DNA of 64,000 bases from Ancylostoma caninum (GCA_037903475.1 JBAJFG010000464.1:62001-126000), one strand, 5' to 3'. Counted from the first letter of the stretch, positions 21,821 to 35,830 are shown. A program made the numbers and translations. Notes: generated from the letters alone by a model not told the origin.

Positions 21821-24800
21821 ATGAATAAGGCTGCTGAGAGACTAATGGCATATAGGGAGGAGATGAAAAGGAAAAAGGATGAGCTGGAGTTTGATAAAGG
21901 GCCATCGCCTACGTCGGAAAAGCAGGTGCGTATCCAGTATAGATGTGCTCATCTCACGATTTGATCTGGTGTTTTCATCATGGGACTTCTTCTTGAGTTC
22001 ATTTTAGCGTATATTGATAGAGTAGTACTTCAGAAACCAAAACCGAGGTGAATTTGTTATAGCTCTTGTCTAGTTCTTTCCCATTCGAATATTTGAATCT
22101 TTGTTGCCACTAATTTTACAAGTCTGGTTTGTCGAATTCTTATTCATCTCTATTAGGGCGCATCAACTTCTCTCGATGTAAACGTCTCCTCTGATTACAC
22201 ATATTGAGGTATTCAAAAAGGCAGAGCAGAAGCACTTTTTGCAGTTCAACATATGTGTCATGTGTGGAATCGGCTGTTATTTTGTGAATCTTCCGAAACA
22301 ATCATAAGCATTTTTTATGGGATATAGCAACAGCCTAAAGCTACATCCGGTCGGATAAGAAAAGATACTTATTGATCCTTATCCTTATCTATCCGACGAG
22401 GATCGATACGTATCTTTTCTTATCCGACCGGATTGGACTCCGATGCACTATGAATGTAGCTTAAGGGCAGGGTCCACCTCATTTTCGTAGTTCAGCTAGC
22501 AGCAGATTCTGCATCTACTCGGCGCGATGGTTCCAACGGTATACATAAATTGTCTCAGAATGGTCTATAAGCCCGTCTTCCAGGACGGGGTCTGTAACAG
22601 TTTGCCAACCCGAGTTGACATGTGAAGCCGTTGATCTTACCTATTGAACACGTCAAGACTCGTTGACCGACGCGGCAGCCGTGGCAGGCAGCCAGCACAG
22701 TTTGGAGCGATCCGCCTCCGGGTTCCAAATTTTTATCCAGTTCGAGCCTTTTAAAAATGGGGATTTCGTCGCTTCTGTGCCTGTTGATGTACATCCCAGG
22801 GATCAACATGATGAGAAGGTCTAGGATATGTTGGTAAATCCAACAGGCAGAACGAGGTGACCCTCTGCCTTTAAGGTATAGCTGTTCAATGGAAGCTAAA
22901 AATTCTGAAAGGATCATTCGATTCTAGAGTATTCTCGAGTCCGTGCTCGGAAAAGTCGAAGTATGAGTGCTTGGCGCGTATGTTATCGATTAGATATAAT
23001 GCACAAATTTAGCTGAATCGCGGATAAACCACCTTTAGTAATAATCCTTCATACCTATAGTTTCTTATTCATTCTATCTTGAACCCATATCTTTCATGTC
23101 CCTTCATTGTGTATTGATCTACCCTCGCAAGCGCGCAAATACTCTTGTCTCATTAAGATTCGCGAAGAAATAGAATATTTGCTGTAGTCACTCTTATCCG
23201 TGTTATAAGCTCTTCCGCTTTATCTTTTTTTCCGTTAGGATGTTTAGAAATCGTCAACTGATTCACCAACCCTCCTGCTTCAATATTCACTCACCTTGAA
23301 CTTCGGAGCTACTTAATGATAGGAAACTTCGTTAATTACATGTAGAAATTTGCGCTGGCCTTTGAATAGTTGATCTTGGCTGGCCTTTCGCTCAGACGGA
23401 TGTGAATGTGTTCTCGATTAGGCTCAGAGGCGCATCCCGAGGCATATCTTCGAATTCGTCAGGAGAACAATCGCGTCAGCCGGCGGTCTCCTGGGATTTG
23501 GCAGCGTCTGAATATCGACGTTCTTGATGCGCTCCCATTTCGAACTTGGCGGAAATGCTACGAAAGAAATCCGCGGGCAACGACTGCTGCCACATTTCTG
23601 GTCTACTTGACCGGACAGATTTATTTTGCTTGGTAAGTCGTGTTTGTGATAATGTGGCTTTTCTTTTTCCTCTTTGAATTTGTGAAATTTGTAAATTATA
23701 CCGTAACGCATCACCCTGCTTGTAGAATTTTTTTCCACCATGTGCAATAAAATATGTACATTCTTTAAAATTTTGGAAGCACGACTAGAAATTACACTTT
23801 TATCTGCAAGTTGGGCGGAAAGAATGCTATCCTATTATTGTTATCCTCCTTCACTAGCTGCAACCAATTTTTAATATTTATAGGTGCTTTGAAAAAACGT
23901 AGGGAAGTTCATGGCAATATGGCAATATACATGTGTTAGGATCAATCTGCATTGTGCAAGTTCTTCGAAAGAATATATTCAGGGTCTAGTAATGTTTTTA
24001 GTCTAATATCTCGAGATTTACATCGGAATATCTCCCACGTCATATCTTCCTTTTAAGAAAACTTTCTGAATTTGTGAAATTGGAAACAGTTGGTTCATAA
24101 TTACGTGAAACACGTCACTTCACAATGTGCAAGGGGTTCCGAACTTCTTATTGTTTCTAAATTCTAAATTTTGGTCAGCACCACGTGCGTTGCCTTCTGG
24201 AATGCGTGCATTCCCACCTGAAAAACTGTGGATCCGTAATTACATTCCCCTTCAATGACTCTGCTAATGGAGTTATAAAATGGTTCAATTTTGGCTTCTG
24301 GAATGTTGACGTCGACAAAGCCTATAGGCTTCCCGTTGCGAAATATTTCGTTCAGCGACTCGTCATTGGGGCTAGGACTGTAATTGTGTTACATTTTTTT
24401 GTGTATCTGCAGGCATTCGTTATGTTGTGATGAAAGAGTCCACTGATGTTGGCATTCTTTCTTTTTATTGCTAACGCTAACATATAGTTTGCTACTTATG
24501 ACGTTAGTGTTTCCGAGATAGGTCAGCAAATCATTTTGAGGTATATGGTGGATTAAACGTAGGAGTCAAATTTTCACAATCGCTGTTTATTTTTCGGAGA
24601 GAATAGATGAGAACTGTGCACTTGAAGTGCCTGAGTCATCGATTCGATAACTTCATGAAATGTGGGAATAAATGCTCAAATTCGGGCTCCACTTTCGCTT
24701 GTTCTATCGGACAATTGCATATTTGCTGCCCATTATCGTGTTCTGTAAGTGCCGAAGCCACCCAGCATCGCTTCTCAATGATGCCATTATCTGAGCACTT

Positions 24801-26157
24801 GCGTGGACGGTATCTTTCCCAACACGCGTGCGGCATTTCTTGAAATGAACGCAAAATTATATTTCCGAGCGCTACTGGATGGAAATTCCGATCTGTGAGG
24901 TATCTTTTTAATCTGTATCATCGGTTAATTGGTTCTCCAAGAGGGACGGAGAGTAGCAGAGAGATATAATCAGGAAATGTTATTTATGATGTATTTAGTT
25001 TGTAGTATTCTGCGCATTACAAATGACCAGAAAATATAATGATTTATGTGTTGGACTCAGTGCAAGCGGTTGTCAATTATTTTTCATAGGCATTTCTTGT
25101 AAATTGGCGGTTTTCGATGTTCGTCAATACCCTAAACATTCTGAAAGATAGAGAGCACATTGCTGTGTTGGCAGCATGTCTAGTGCCTGGATTGATTTTT
25201 GTCCTATATTTTTCTACACGTGCAACAGTAGTATGTAGTTGAAACTTGGTAGAAAGGGCTAAAGGATGCAATGGGATCATTGTTGTGTCATTGCATTGCT
25301 TTAAATTGGCAAACTGGGTAAGTTTTGTACGTTTTCCGGAAGAGAACGGGAGAGGGTGGAAAATACATGTATTCTTGAAGGATTTGGGATTGTCTAGAGG
25401 GTTTGAGACTGAAGCGCTTATTGAGGCATGGAGCCACGATCATATAAGCGATTAGAATGGGCATTTGCTATCCAAGCAGCTACAAATTCGAAATTGAAAT
25501 GAAGACTACTCTTATTATACAATTTTCGGCAATAAATACATTTCTGCACACTCTACGCTGAATCGTTGAATCTTAATTCTATAGGGTACATTAGAGGCTT
25601 AGTGTTTTCGTGGGGTGAATGTGTAGTTACGCGACAAACAGCAATGCATTTGAAATATGTGTTTGGCTCCGAGCGTCACCAACTGTTTATCCGCTGCCAT
25701 TGCAGGATTCAGTTCGGACTTGTTTTCTTTGCCATCGCCATTCTTGTCGCAATATGTCTAAGTCTTGGAAATCGAAGTGATGGAGAGGTTTGTGCAGTCT
25801 ACACGACCTTCGAGAGAATTCTGTCTAATTAGATTCGATTTATTATATCTACGGCGCTAAAGATTTTCGCGAACTTCTCTAAGTGTCAGTTTTTCGTAGC
25901 AGTGCTGTCTCACTGTAATCCTGTGTGAATTCTTGCGGTTTCAACTTTTTTCGTCTTCTAGCGATTTGTGTTTCTTCCCATGCCAGTTTTTTTTTCAGAA
26001 ACGTCACAGCATTCATTATTCTCACGAAGGGTTGATTTGTACTATTCTCTTTCAGTTGTCCGCTTATTCCGTATTCAATCCTAATTGTGAACGTTTGCTC
26101 GGTCAAATGACTGCCGAGCACTTTGAACGAGATGTGCTGAGGAGGCGAATTGATTAA
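21821..26157 (+). CDS. saysd1: SAYSvFN domain protein (SAYSD1 orthologue)
   Basis: Four exons join in phase: 21821-21925, 23463-23632, 25706-25787, 26056-26157, giving 152 residues (human SAYSD1 is a little longer). The N-terminus is charged and probably helical (AERLMAYREEMKRKKDELEF). A hydrophobic middle follows, with a likely membrane segment in FGLVFFAIAILVAICLSLG. Then comes the family hallmark SAYSVFN at residues 121-127, followed by NPNCERLLGQMTAEHFER. Human SAYSD1 is an ER membrane protein that binds UFMylated ribosomes stalled at the translocon and helps clear the blocked chains; the same role here is inferred from homology. Exon 2 has other upstream AG acceptors (23396, 23437), but only the one at 23462 keeps phase with exon 1 and avoids stops. 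The ATG follows TTTGCAG, consistent with trans-splicing. Intron 1 carries a TTAA-flanked repeat and a hairpin. Confidence 0.9.
22347..22431. repeat. Perfect 22-bp inverted repeat (hairpin)
   Basis: The arms at 22347-22368 (CCGGTCGGATAAGAAAAGAT then AC) and 22410-22431 are exact reverse complements with a 41-bp loop that repeats ATCCTTATC and TATCCGAC motifs. A weaker outer pair, AAGCTACAT and ATGTAGCTT, extends it to about 22335-22463, directly abutting the TTAA element. Probably a young foldback insertion. Confidence 0.8.
22465..22870 (-). mobile_element. TTAA-flanked TIR element, copy 1
   Basis: TTAA at 22461-22464 and 22871-22874 flank ends of the form GGGCAGGGTCCACCTC and, inverted, AGGCAGAGGGTCACCTC. 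It is 406 bp, similar along its length to 35831-36237 and, in the opposite orientation, to 35242-35658. TTAA target duplication suggests piggyBac-type mobilisation, but the termini do not start with the CCC usual in that superfamily. The minus strand is open for about 100 codons, including a EPGGGSLQ motif shared with the other copies. Confidence 0.75.
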
Positions 26158-27164
26158 GTGAGTTTTGTGTTCTGATTTTATCTCGATGGCATAGATGGGC
26201 TTGAAGTAATGCCATTTATGTTAGCTTGTTACAGAAAAGCTTTTGAACTGTAGAAACTTCTGTTTTCTTATATTTCTTATCCTCATCCCTGCCAAATCAT
26301 GTATGCAGTTTTCCTTCTGCATTGATCTTTTGTTATTACACTTCTATTTGGAGCGTTTAACATAGAAGTCCTGATGAATATGATGATTTCATACATTTGA
26401 AGTGGAATTTTGCTTTTTTTTCCGCAGCACCGTTGATGTATCTGCTTCGCTTGAGGGTGTTCTTGGCGCACTCTGAATTACATATTCTTCGGCCTACTCA
26501 ACTATTTATAAGAATTACCATGATGTTTTGTTGAGTAGCAGAAGAAGTTTGTATTGTGCACCATAATACTGCGACAGTTGTTTCAAAACTTCTTTTAATA
26601 TGGTTCAGTAGTGGTGCAAAATTCACGTGAGGCAAGTCTGCAGTTTCATGCTAACTTCCAGGAAAGATCGCTTACTTTTTGTAGTTTTTTTTTTGAGATG
26701 ACAACGAGATTTATTAGTGGGAAGTATCTTGCTAGTGGCTGTAATGATCCTATACACAACTGAGGGGTTCCTTCTGTGAGGAATTAGCTGGACCGACTGG
26801 CTTCATTAAGTAGGCCGATACCGTTTAATTGAATTTAGCTTTGCCCGATGAAGACGGAAAATTTCGTGGGATGGCTAAACATCTGTAATGAAATTCCATT
26901 CTCTTTCATTTGAAATACTAATCCATTCTTGAATTTGCAATCAGGAGGAAGCGATTTTCTTCAAAGTCGCTTATCTTCTGGTTCACACTTCGCCTCTTGC
27001 AAATTGCATTCCCTCACCATTATCTGGCCAGGGATGAGTCGGCATTTTTGTCCTGAATTAGGGCCTTTTTAATGAACTATTTGTCATTGGCGAGAAGTTT
27101 TTTTTCTGCTTCCTGTTGATAGAACATCCATTTGTATGATCTCAATCCTCAACAGAAACTCGCT

Positions 27165-27232
27165 CTCGTATTTTTTACTTGAAGCTAAACAAAAAAAACT
27201 CGTATTTTTTTACTTGAAGCTGAACAAAAAAA
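27165..27232. repeat. Tandem duplication, 34-bp unit
   Basis: Two adjacent copies of CTCGTATTTTTTACTTGAAG followed by CTAAAC or CTGAAC and an A run, differing by about two bases. Confidence 0.8.
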
Positions 27233-29368
27233 TTGTGTTCTGCAATCTAGTAGATGTTTTACTTCTCCTTTTCCACGCATTTTTCTTATTACTGTAAAGT
27301 TTTACTATGCAGATCTTCATTGTTTTGTGCAAAGGTCTGAAAATACGTTGTTTTTCATTGTAGAATCGAACACTTCTGAATGTATTTCTCATGTTTATTC
27401 TATCTCTTATTGTTCAGAGCGTTAAACTGTTCGAGCAAACTGGTGATGCTGTCCTCGTTTCCAAGCTACTACACACATTTTGAAGTGTTCAGCAATTAAC
27501 ATATATCATCGCTATCTGCTCTTGAACTCCTACTTTTTCTCGGATCGCATTCCAGCTTCGATGCTTACAGTGAACATGAACTATTTTCCTGCAGCAAGAC
27601 AGCGAGAAATTTCCAAGATGAGTCTAAATGAGGGTACTAAGCAACTGCTCTGGTTCTTTTTTCTTTATGGTATTCCCTGAATCCACTTTGTGACGTTTTC
27701 ACTAATTATTTTTGCGGCAGTTTTCTTTCTTGGTGAACAACTTTTGGCTCCCAAGAATCCAGGATCAGTTTATCCACTTTTCGGAAAGTAACGAAATGGC
27801 TCAGTTCCCATCTTCAATTCTCTAGCAGTTTTCACAAATTTTGCAGTTAGATGTCTCTATCCCTATCCTTTGCTGAGGTAGTAAGAAATTGTTTTGTTGG
27901 AGCCGTCATACAAAATTATAATGACAGTTGCGAGAACAGATTGCCTCGTTGCAAAGGTTAATTGCACCCATCATCCGTTCTGGTGCTGACAGAACAAGTT
28001 TATGTGAAAATCATTTAGTCTGGTAAAGTAGCAGAGGGAATAAGAAGACAATGAGGAGAATAATTGTCGCAAACATTTCAAGCGAGTACATGGACAGCAG
28101 GAGAAAAGTCATCCCCGTCTAATGGTCCTGAGTGTCAGAGGTAGCTTTGAAAAGCTTTCTTTTCTTAGAAAAGAGCACTGATTCTTGATTAGTTCCAGAT
28201 GTATGCAGTTTCATCAGACATTATTGAAAAACGCTTATTACAATTTTTCTATTTAAAGAAGTTCTAAGTGGTGCTCTCAGCGGATGCACTCTTTATTCCG
28301 ACTTCTGCACATCGCTGTTACATGACATTTTCAACAAAAAGAGAACAGCGATTTTTTTATTTCGAGAATATCCCGGGCAGCTTAAGCAGTTTGCTGCTAG
28401 AAGCTGCTGTTACAACGATCAACGATCTCTAGGCTTCAACGAAAGTTTCTTGTGAAATTATCACCATTCTTCTTGAAGTTGTTGGCCGATCTGTGAAGGT
28501 ATTCAAATGCCGGCCTCTTGAATAAATCCACGACAGCAGCTGCCGCTTGAAAAATTTATTTCAAAAATGAGGCAAGAAATTGCGATGTATGCATCTATCT
28601 TGTAATGCTCATTTAAAATTTGGAATTTATCAGAACATGCTCTATTATTCGGTTTTGAAATGGGGTTTGTTTGTTGCTGCACGCCATGCTTTCGTAATTA
28701 TTACTAGTTTTTAGGCCGATCTCATCTTAGTAAGTTTATTATTCGCCAGATTGAAAAATGAAGGGAACATTGTTCTATTCTCTTTTTTCTCCGCTGTTTC
28801 TTGCTGTTGGAAATATTGCTGTCCTTCATGTTTGGTGTACTTTCCCCCATAGTCGAGGAGGACCTCGTGTTTTTATGTTGATGTTATTATTATGTCAATG
28901 TGACATTTTCGCCGATTCTGACAGCCATGAATTGGCTGTGATGGTAACGATATTAGTGTATTGATTCGGCTGCCATATGCCCTCTGAATAATTCCGGCAA
29001 TGTTTTCGGCACTAATGATACTCCATCATCTCGTCATGTCAACAAGTCCATTGGTATAGCTGCTCGCTAGTTGTTATATAGCAGTATGGAGTTATTTTTA
29101 GCAGTGTCGTGCTGATTGCTTACATTCTCCGGCTATGCGTACTTCTCAGTGCTTATTTGATTTGTTTGGCTTGACTGAATTATTGCGGAGATGTCCTAGT
29201 GGGTCGTTGAAACGCTATGGTTGACAGGAGTCATCTGTGGATGTTTTGCATCTTCTCAGAAAGAAGTTGCTTGTTATACATCCTTTGCTGTTTTGCTTCT
29301 TATCTGTATATCTATCTATCTGCCTTTTTTCCACCCACACATTTCTTTTAGAAATTGGGTCTGCAGGT

Positions 29369-29744
29369 GTACTGTGTACATTGGATATTGAATAATTTTG
29401 TTACTAATTCAAGAAACAATTCAAATATCCAGATATACGAGTATAAGAAAGCCCTAAAGCTCTCCTTCTTCCTCATACTGCGCTGAAGTGCTCTCTAATG
29501 TAGGAGCATTAGATTTTTTCATTTATTCGAAATCGAATATTTTTGCTTTCGAGTATCGAATACTTCGAATAAATAAAAAATTCGAATGTTCCAACATTGG
29601 AGGCCTATACAGTGCTGTACGGAAGAGAAGAAGGGCTTCAGAGCTTTCTCATACTCGTATATCTGGATATTTGAATTGTTTCCTGAATTAGTAATTCAAG
29701 TAACAAAATTATTCGATTTTTGTTCGGTCCAATGTATAGTGTAC
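29369..29744. mobile_element. Long foldback element with ~150-bp arms
   Basis: The arms at about 29369-29510 and 29585-29744 are reverse complements. The outer ~90 bp is strongest (TTCAAATATCCAGATATACG is identical in both arms) and similarity continues inward past a GAAAGCCC/GAAAGCTC block. The loop is AT-rich with TTCGAA-type palindromes. No coding capacity; a non-autonomous foldback transposon. Confidence 0.8.
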
Positions 29745-32700
29745 TCACTGTTAAAAAATAGGTGTTTGGAATACCAAAATCAGTGCAGATCCTTTCGATC
29801 TTCCTTCTTTCAAATCATTCCACATCCATAATTCAATTAAATTCCCCGCTAAAAAGGCATTACTTCGACATTTCTCCATAATGATAGTGCAGCCGCATTT
29901 CGGACAGGTTTCTCCAATTAGTGCATCTTTGACTTCTGCTGTGCATTTGTCTTTCTAGTGCGAAATGTTTAGAAGAGTGTATCAAAATCTGACGCTTCTG
30001 TCTTGCAGCTCCTTATTTTTCTTTTGTAGTCACTGGAATGACGCAGTACCAGTTACCCAATGTTACACTCACTGCTGACATATGTTTCTGGTTAAGCGAT
30101 GTGTTGTTAGAAAAGCTCATAGGTGGTTAGCATTTTCTCTATGAACACGTTTCTGACACGTTTACCAGTGCTAGTGTGTGGATTTTTGATAAGGTGAATT
30201 GGAAGATTTTCCAAGCTCCAATAACTACATTGTCAATAATGGTAATCTAGATCTAGCCGACTGTGATGACGCTGTACTGTTTAAACAGGTTTGGTTTATG
30301 GACGGTACTGAGTTGCAATTTCATTTTTGCGTCTTTCCAAAAGTTGAAAGCCTGGGATACTATTCAACTCTTCTACATAGAACTTATTTTTAAATCTTAA
30401 ATAGTAGAATTTATTCTGAAATCTGCGCGCTCCTATGACCACCTTATAGAAATCTTGTCGACTCTCTTGAAAATCTCTAGAAAGTTTCCTTTTTTGGTAA
30501 GTAAGCGAGGGAGGGGTTGGCTCTTGCGCGCTCTAACTTTGGCCAACATCGAGAATTCTCGTGAATTCTGGTGCAGCTGCAAAAACTATTGTTGTCATAT
30601 ATCAAGCCTAATCTATCTAGAGCTGATGTTTTTTAGATACTTTCAAGAATTACCTTCTGCAGTAGTTTCGACCCCAACCCTCATTGACTGCTTTTACAAC
30701 CACTTAAATTTCATTCTTGTCAATGTTTGGAAGAGCAAGGCGTTGATTCTGTACTATTCCGTTTGATAATGGGGTTCTCTAGAGACTCTTCGTTTCATTT
30801 AACGAATTCGTATGCTTTTGCTGACTATTTCTTGTTGTACACATTTCGTAATTGAGAATATTTGAGTTTCCATGGCTCTTGTGGTCGCGTAAGGCGACGA
30901 CTCACGACATGATGCAGAGTGTTTGATCGCGCATCACTCAGCCGTGCATAAAGATCCTCCTTGAGTTCGTCTATTGATTCGTTGTTGCCGTTTTGACGTT
31001 TCGATTCGAAAGCACTCTTGAAGAAATGTGAATGCCGGAGAGAAATAGCCGTTAAATAGCTATTGATGTGCAGCTGCCGTTAGGAAAGTGCATCTTCCGA
31101 ACGAGTTCTGCACTTTTCCGTCCAAAGTTTTCGTATGAAATAGTCTGTGAGTAGAAACATCGTCGTTCCAACGAATTCATCCTGTTGAATGACCGATGTG
31201 TACTCATTATTGTAGAGCTCCACTTATGAGATATTCAATAGTCAAAATTTTCAGTGAGGGTCCAAGGAGACCCATTATGGTATCATTTTGCCTGCTTTCT
31301 CAAGAAATTTTATGAGATGAAGGATTAAGCTCGGAATAAGGGAATGCTGGTAAATGCAAGTATGGTATGGTTCCGATATTGCTGTAGTTATTAAATGGTT
31401 GCGGGACATCTAATACCCAATTCAGTGGAGGGCGTGGCAGGCCAGATTCAAACAGCAGATAGTGCGAATAAGAAGGTATTTCAAAACATTTGCTCAAACA
31501 GTTCTATTCAACAAGCTTGAAGCTCTTTGCCAGGGTTGATCGGACCAGAAGACGTGCAGTAGAAGAAGTTCTTTTTGGGACTATCTGTGGACTCCCTACT
31601 GGGTCACTTCTGCATCGATAAGGCCTAGCTGTTCTTCAGCAAGTTGGTTTAAATTGGATAAAGGTCCTAGACAGGTCCTACAAGTTTTAAGATATCCACA
31701 GCACTTTTCTGAGGCTTTTCCAAGACCTGAAACCCTTTGGCTGAATAAATGGATTGTTTTTCAACGTCAATGCATGCAGGGAAATGCCAAGAAAGACCAT
31801 CGCATGCGCTCGCCGCCATTGGTCAGAAATGAGGCTGGGTATTAGATGTCCGTAAACGTTATTAAATAAGTCCTGTTTCGCTTAGTAGAAACTACTGCTT
31901 TGTTTGATTTATCCACTTGTAAGATGGCCAGGCTTTCGGTGTAGATTGCCCAAATTCAACTTGTACATTCTGGAGCAGCGATTGCGGGTGGTACGGTGAG
32001 TACCGTGCTTTGCCAGAAAGTGTCACTTGTCTTTCTCTCACCGCTATCAAGCGTTGTAGTTTGATAGACGAGCTGTCACTCTTCTTTATAACGAATGAGA
32101 AATTGGTTGCATACTGCCACGTCTGCCTTTTCATTTGATATTTAGTTGTGTTGCATGTGCGCCTCAAAGATAGCATCCTAATTAAGAATTGTTTTCTGAG
32201 GTATTTACACCCTAGGAATAATCAGATCACGCTGTTTCCAATATTCTGTACAATTTTTGCAAAAATTTCGAAAGAGTCGTATTGAGCTTTTTTTTGAAGA
32301 GAATCCGGTATGCACTGACACGAGCAGGTACAGCTACATTGATTGTTATCACCGACCGCTCGGCATTCTAGTGCACATCGCATCGTCGGCTTTGATGTTG
32401 TTGCATAGAGATGCATCCTCTTGTGGTAAATGTCCCAAGACGCATCCTATATTCTTCTCGAGAAAAAAAGGAGGGGGAGCGGGTGGCTCAAAAATCGGTT
32501 TTTCGATGCTTCAACAAGGAAGTATATGCATTCAACATTGTGATCACTGTCTTACGACGATTCCTGTAGTAGGGAAATCCCCAGAACGATTCTAATTTGC
32601 GATTTTGCGTCGAAATCGCTTCGCTTCTGATTAGGATTCACGAGAAAATCGTTTCCGTTCAAATAAATGCTCTCAGGTGAACTTCCTAATAGGACCTAAT

Positions 32701-34638
32701 TGACGAACACTCATTTCCTAGCTTCTTCACTCATTTTTTAATTTCAGTCTACTTGCCTAGATCCTGGACGAAATTTGCAGGAATAGAAACACGTTCCTGG
32801 ACATATTCGGCATCATCATCTTGTTTGATTTTATCACAGACCTGATTGCTAAATTCCAGTATTCAATGAATCCTTTTTCCGTCAAGAGCAATTCTTGTAG
32901 AGCTGCCATCTCGTTTTTTTCTTGGTGTGCTTTCCGCCTCCTGTACTTTCATCTTGTCTGATTCTCGTGCGATTACGCTGTGCTTGTTCAACGTCCTTGT
33001 TTACTGAGACCGTTTCCGCCACTTAGTACTCGAAGCGGCGCTAAATGTGCCGGCGCTAAAGAATCACGTTAGGTTCTTTTTTTCGAACAACATTTAATAA
33101 AAACAAGCTTTTGCGCATTTTGTGCAGTTGCAAGCATTGATTGTGAAGAACATATTGTGATGAATAAGCAAAAGTTTCTTGCGTTCTTTTTCGTCTACTT
33201 TATTTGTTGGTGATCGGTTTCACCCCTCTATTATCATCCCCTGCCCACTTATCCTCCGCACACTTACGCCATTTCTCGCCGAAAAAGATAGCAAAAGCTC
33301 ATAAATCTAAGCTGCCATAATATGCGGAATTGCGCGTGGGCGCTTTTCATGACGACGCTAGCTACGACATGGGCGGCGGCTCGTTTCTTGTGATGGATCG
33401 TTTGCTGTTCCGTTGTCGAATTCCACTCGATGCTTTTTGAGTTGTTGAAGTCTGGTTTCCGTGGAATCCTCCTGGCGTTATCACTTACATTTCAGATAGG
33501 ACGAACTTTAGATTGTTTCAAGTTTTTTTTTGCGATAGTTTTCAACCTTCTTCGTTATAATTCTATTGTTATGCACTTCATAGCTACTGGTGACTAACTT
33601 ACTTTCTATTCATTTTTCATAGGCACATGCAGAGCAAAAACTACGGAACGGGTAAAAGGTGGTGAGATGTCGCGCATTCGTTCATTTCATATCTTGCTAA
33701 AGCCGTGTGGCTGAGGAGGATCAACGGGCAGGGAGTGGCACCCTTTGTTTTTTTTTGTAGAGCCGTCTCAATATACCTAAGAATGAAAAATTTCCCCGGT
33801 ATCTCGCCATTCAGTATGTTTGGATTGGATCATTGATTTCTAACAAGTCCTGTTGGTCAGTACTCAAGATCTGCTGCGTTTCTTTTTTGTCCGAGGTTAT
33901 AGTGACTATGCATTCAAAATATGAGTTATTTACGTCTCTGCCTATCTTACAACGCACCTGCACACAGCTCTGAGAAGGCTAGGCATGCGAAATTCTCGTA
34001 TACCCTAGGTATTCTGTAGAAAGCACTGCTAACATAAAAAACATGTTTTCTGGGTAGCGAATTCTGCTGTATTGCACTGTCATCTTCCTTACCATTGTCG
34101 TGAAGTGTCGTTAGGAAATAGTCTCGATAATCAACGTATTTCATTGCATTTCCTATTGTCTAGTATCCAGGGTTTAAAAGTGAAGTGATGAGAGTAGTTC
34201 TTACTAGATGCTTACCTCAGTCGTGCTTCAGTCGCAAGCACCTACCTTTTCCATGAAGACCGATTATTGTGGCATGCGTCGCTACCGCGAGGCTGCACAC
34301 GCATGCATCTCATCTGCGTTTGAGCTGCGTCGGGGCTGCGACTATGCCTGTCCGTTATCATATAGATGTACGCATGTGGATCACACGCATTTACTATAAA
34401 TAGTAGCCTATAGGAACAACAGTGCTACTTATTGAACAGGTTTGCCTGACGCTCATGCACTTCGATCGCAACGAATTCGAATTAAATGAGGCATAACCAT
34501 TGGAAAACTTTCGGGCGATCACAAGTGCTTCTTTCAGTCGTTAAACTTACATTTATGCCTAACAGATTATTTTGAGCTTTCCTGCACAAGGTGGAGAAAC
34601 TGAGGATTTAGAAATTGAGGATTTTTTAGATTACGAAG

Positions 34639-34780
34639 CAGTGACGGACGCAGAAAGTGGGCGGGAAGGGGGCGTGGGAAAAAGTGGGGTCTCCGCCACT
34701 TTGGGGCCCCGATGGAAAATAAAATTAATAAAAATATTAATTATAATAATAAGTAATTAATAAAAATTATATTGAAAATT
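34639..34780 (+). mobile_element. Truncated hAT-type MITE
   Basis: It begins CAGTGACGGACGCAGAAAGT and follows the inverted right half of the 9256-9524 element through GGAAAATAAAATTAATAAAA and the TAATTATAATAAT run, then loses similarity before a second terminus. It is a fragment. Confidence 0.75.
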
Positions 34781-35241
34781 TCCTTCATTTGATAATTTTG
34801 ATTTTTTTGTTTCACGGATCTGCTACAGAAGTTCTCTTATGATATAGAGTTATTATGTTTTCCAATTCGATGTGGTGTTTGCCATCTCTTGGTCCTTAAA
34901 TCGCATCCGTATTGTGTTTCCTGTTAGCCATTCGTGCGCCTTTACAAATGCAATGAAGTGGGGCACCCGTCTGGCGCAGTTGTTGGGCGTCAATTTTTCA
35001 CTCTCCCCGGATGGTTCTACTTCAAGTTGAGGCGCATAACATGCAGCCATTGTGCTCACATGTGTTTGTCATCCGAGGTGGCGCTAGTTGCTCCGTTGAG
35101 ACTTATCAAAGCTGTAGAACCCTCGCTGTGTTTTGAGGATACCCCTTAATTCAAACGTGTTTTCTCAGCGTTTCCTTGCGCTTGAATGTTCTTTGGAGCA
35201 ACAATGCTTATTCGTCGTCATGTGCAATATAATTTCATTAA

Positions 35242-35658
35242 AGGCAGGGGCCCACCTCCTTCCGCCTGTTGGAAGTATGTACATATCCTTGACCTTCTCG
35301 CCATGTTGATCTCGGTTATGTACATCAACAGGCCCAAAAGCGACGAAAGCCCCATTTTTGAACGGTTCAAACTGGCTTCATTTTTGGAGCCCGGAGGTGG
35401 ATCGCTCCAAAAAACAGATCGCTGTGCTGGCTGCTTGCCACGGCAGCAGCGTTCGCCAACGAGTCTCGGCGTGTTCAACCGATAAGATCAGCGGCTTCAC
35501 ACGTCAACTCGGGTTGGCAAACTGTTACGGACCCCGTCCTGGAAAACGGGTTCAAACACCGTTTTGAAACAAATTACCTATACTGCTGGATTCAGAGTGT
35601 AGAGGAGATGCAGAATCTGCCATTACCTCAACCACGAATATGACGTGGGCCTCTGCGT
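35242..35658 (+). mobile_element. TTAA-flanked TIR element, copy 2
   Basis: The left end AGGCAGGGGCCCACCTCC follows TTAA (35238-35241). The right end GACGTGGGCCTCTGCG is followed by TTGA, a decayed TTAA. The body matches copies 1 and 3 in the opposite orientation. The open frame shared with the other copies is on the plus strand here and is broken by a frameshift just after GGGSLQK (near 35415). Confidence 0.75.
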
Positions 35659-35830
35659 TTGAGCGATGCATGCGTATAAGAGATTGGAAGCCTAGATTGA
35701 TTCTCAGAAAGTGTGCGTATCCGATGCTCCTCCATTTATGGCTACTTTTGTCTATGTTAAGAAAACTCACGCTCTCCAAATCCAAAAAAAAATTTATGAT
35801 CATCCATCATAAATTCTGCTGTCTTCTTAG

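Noticed and set aside
24607..24843. 78-codon Cys-rich frame
   Set aside because: The cysteines do not form a recognisable spacing pattern, there is no secretion signal, and the frame lies in the middle of the SAYSD1 intron.
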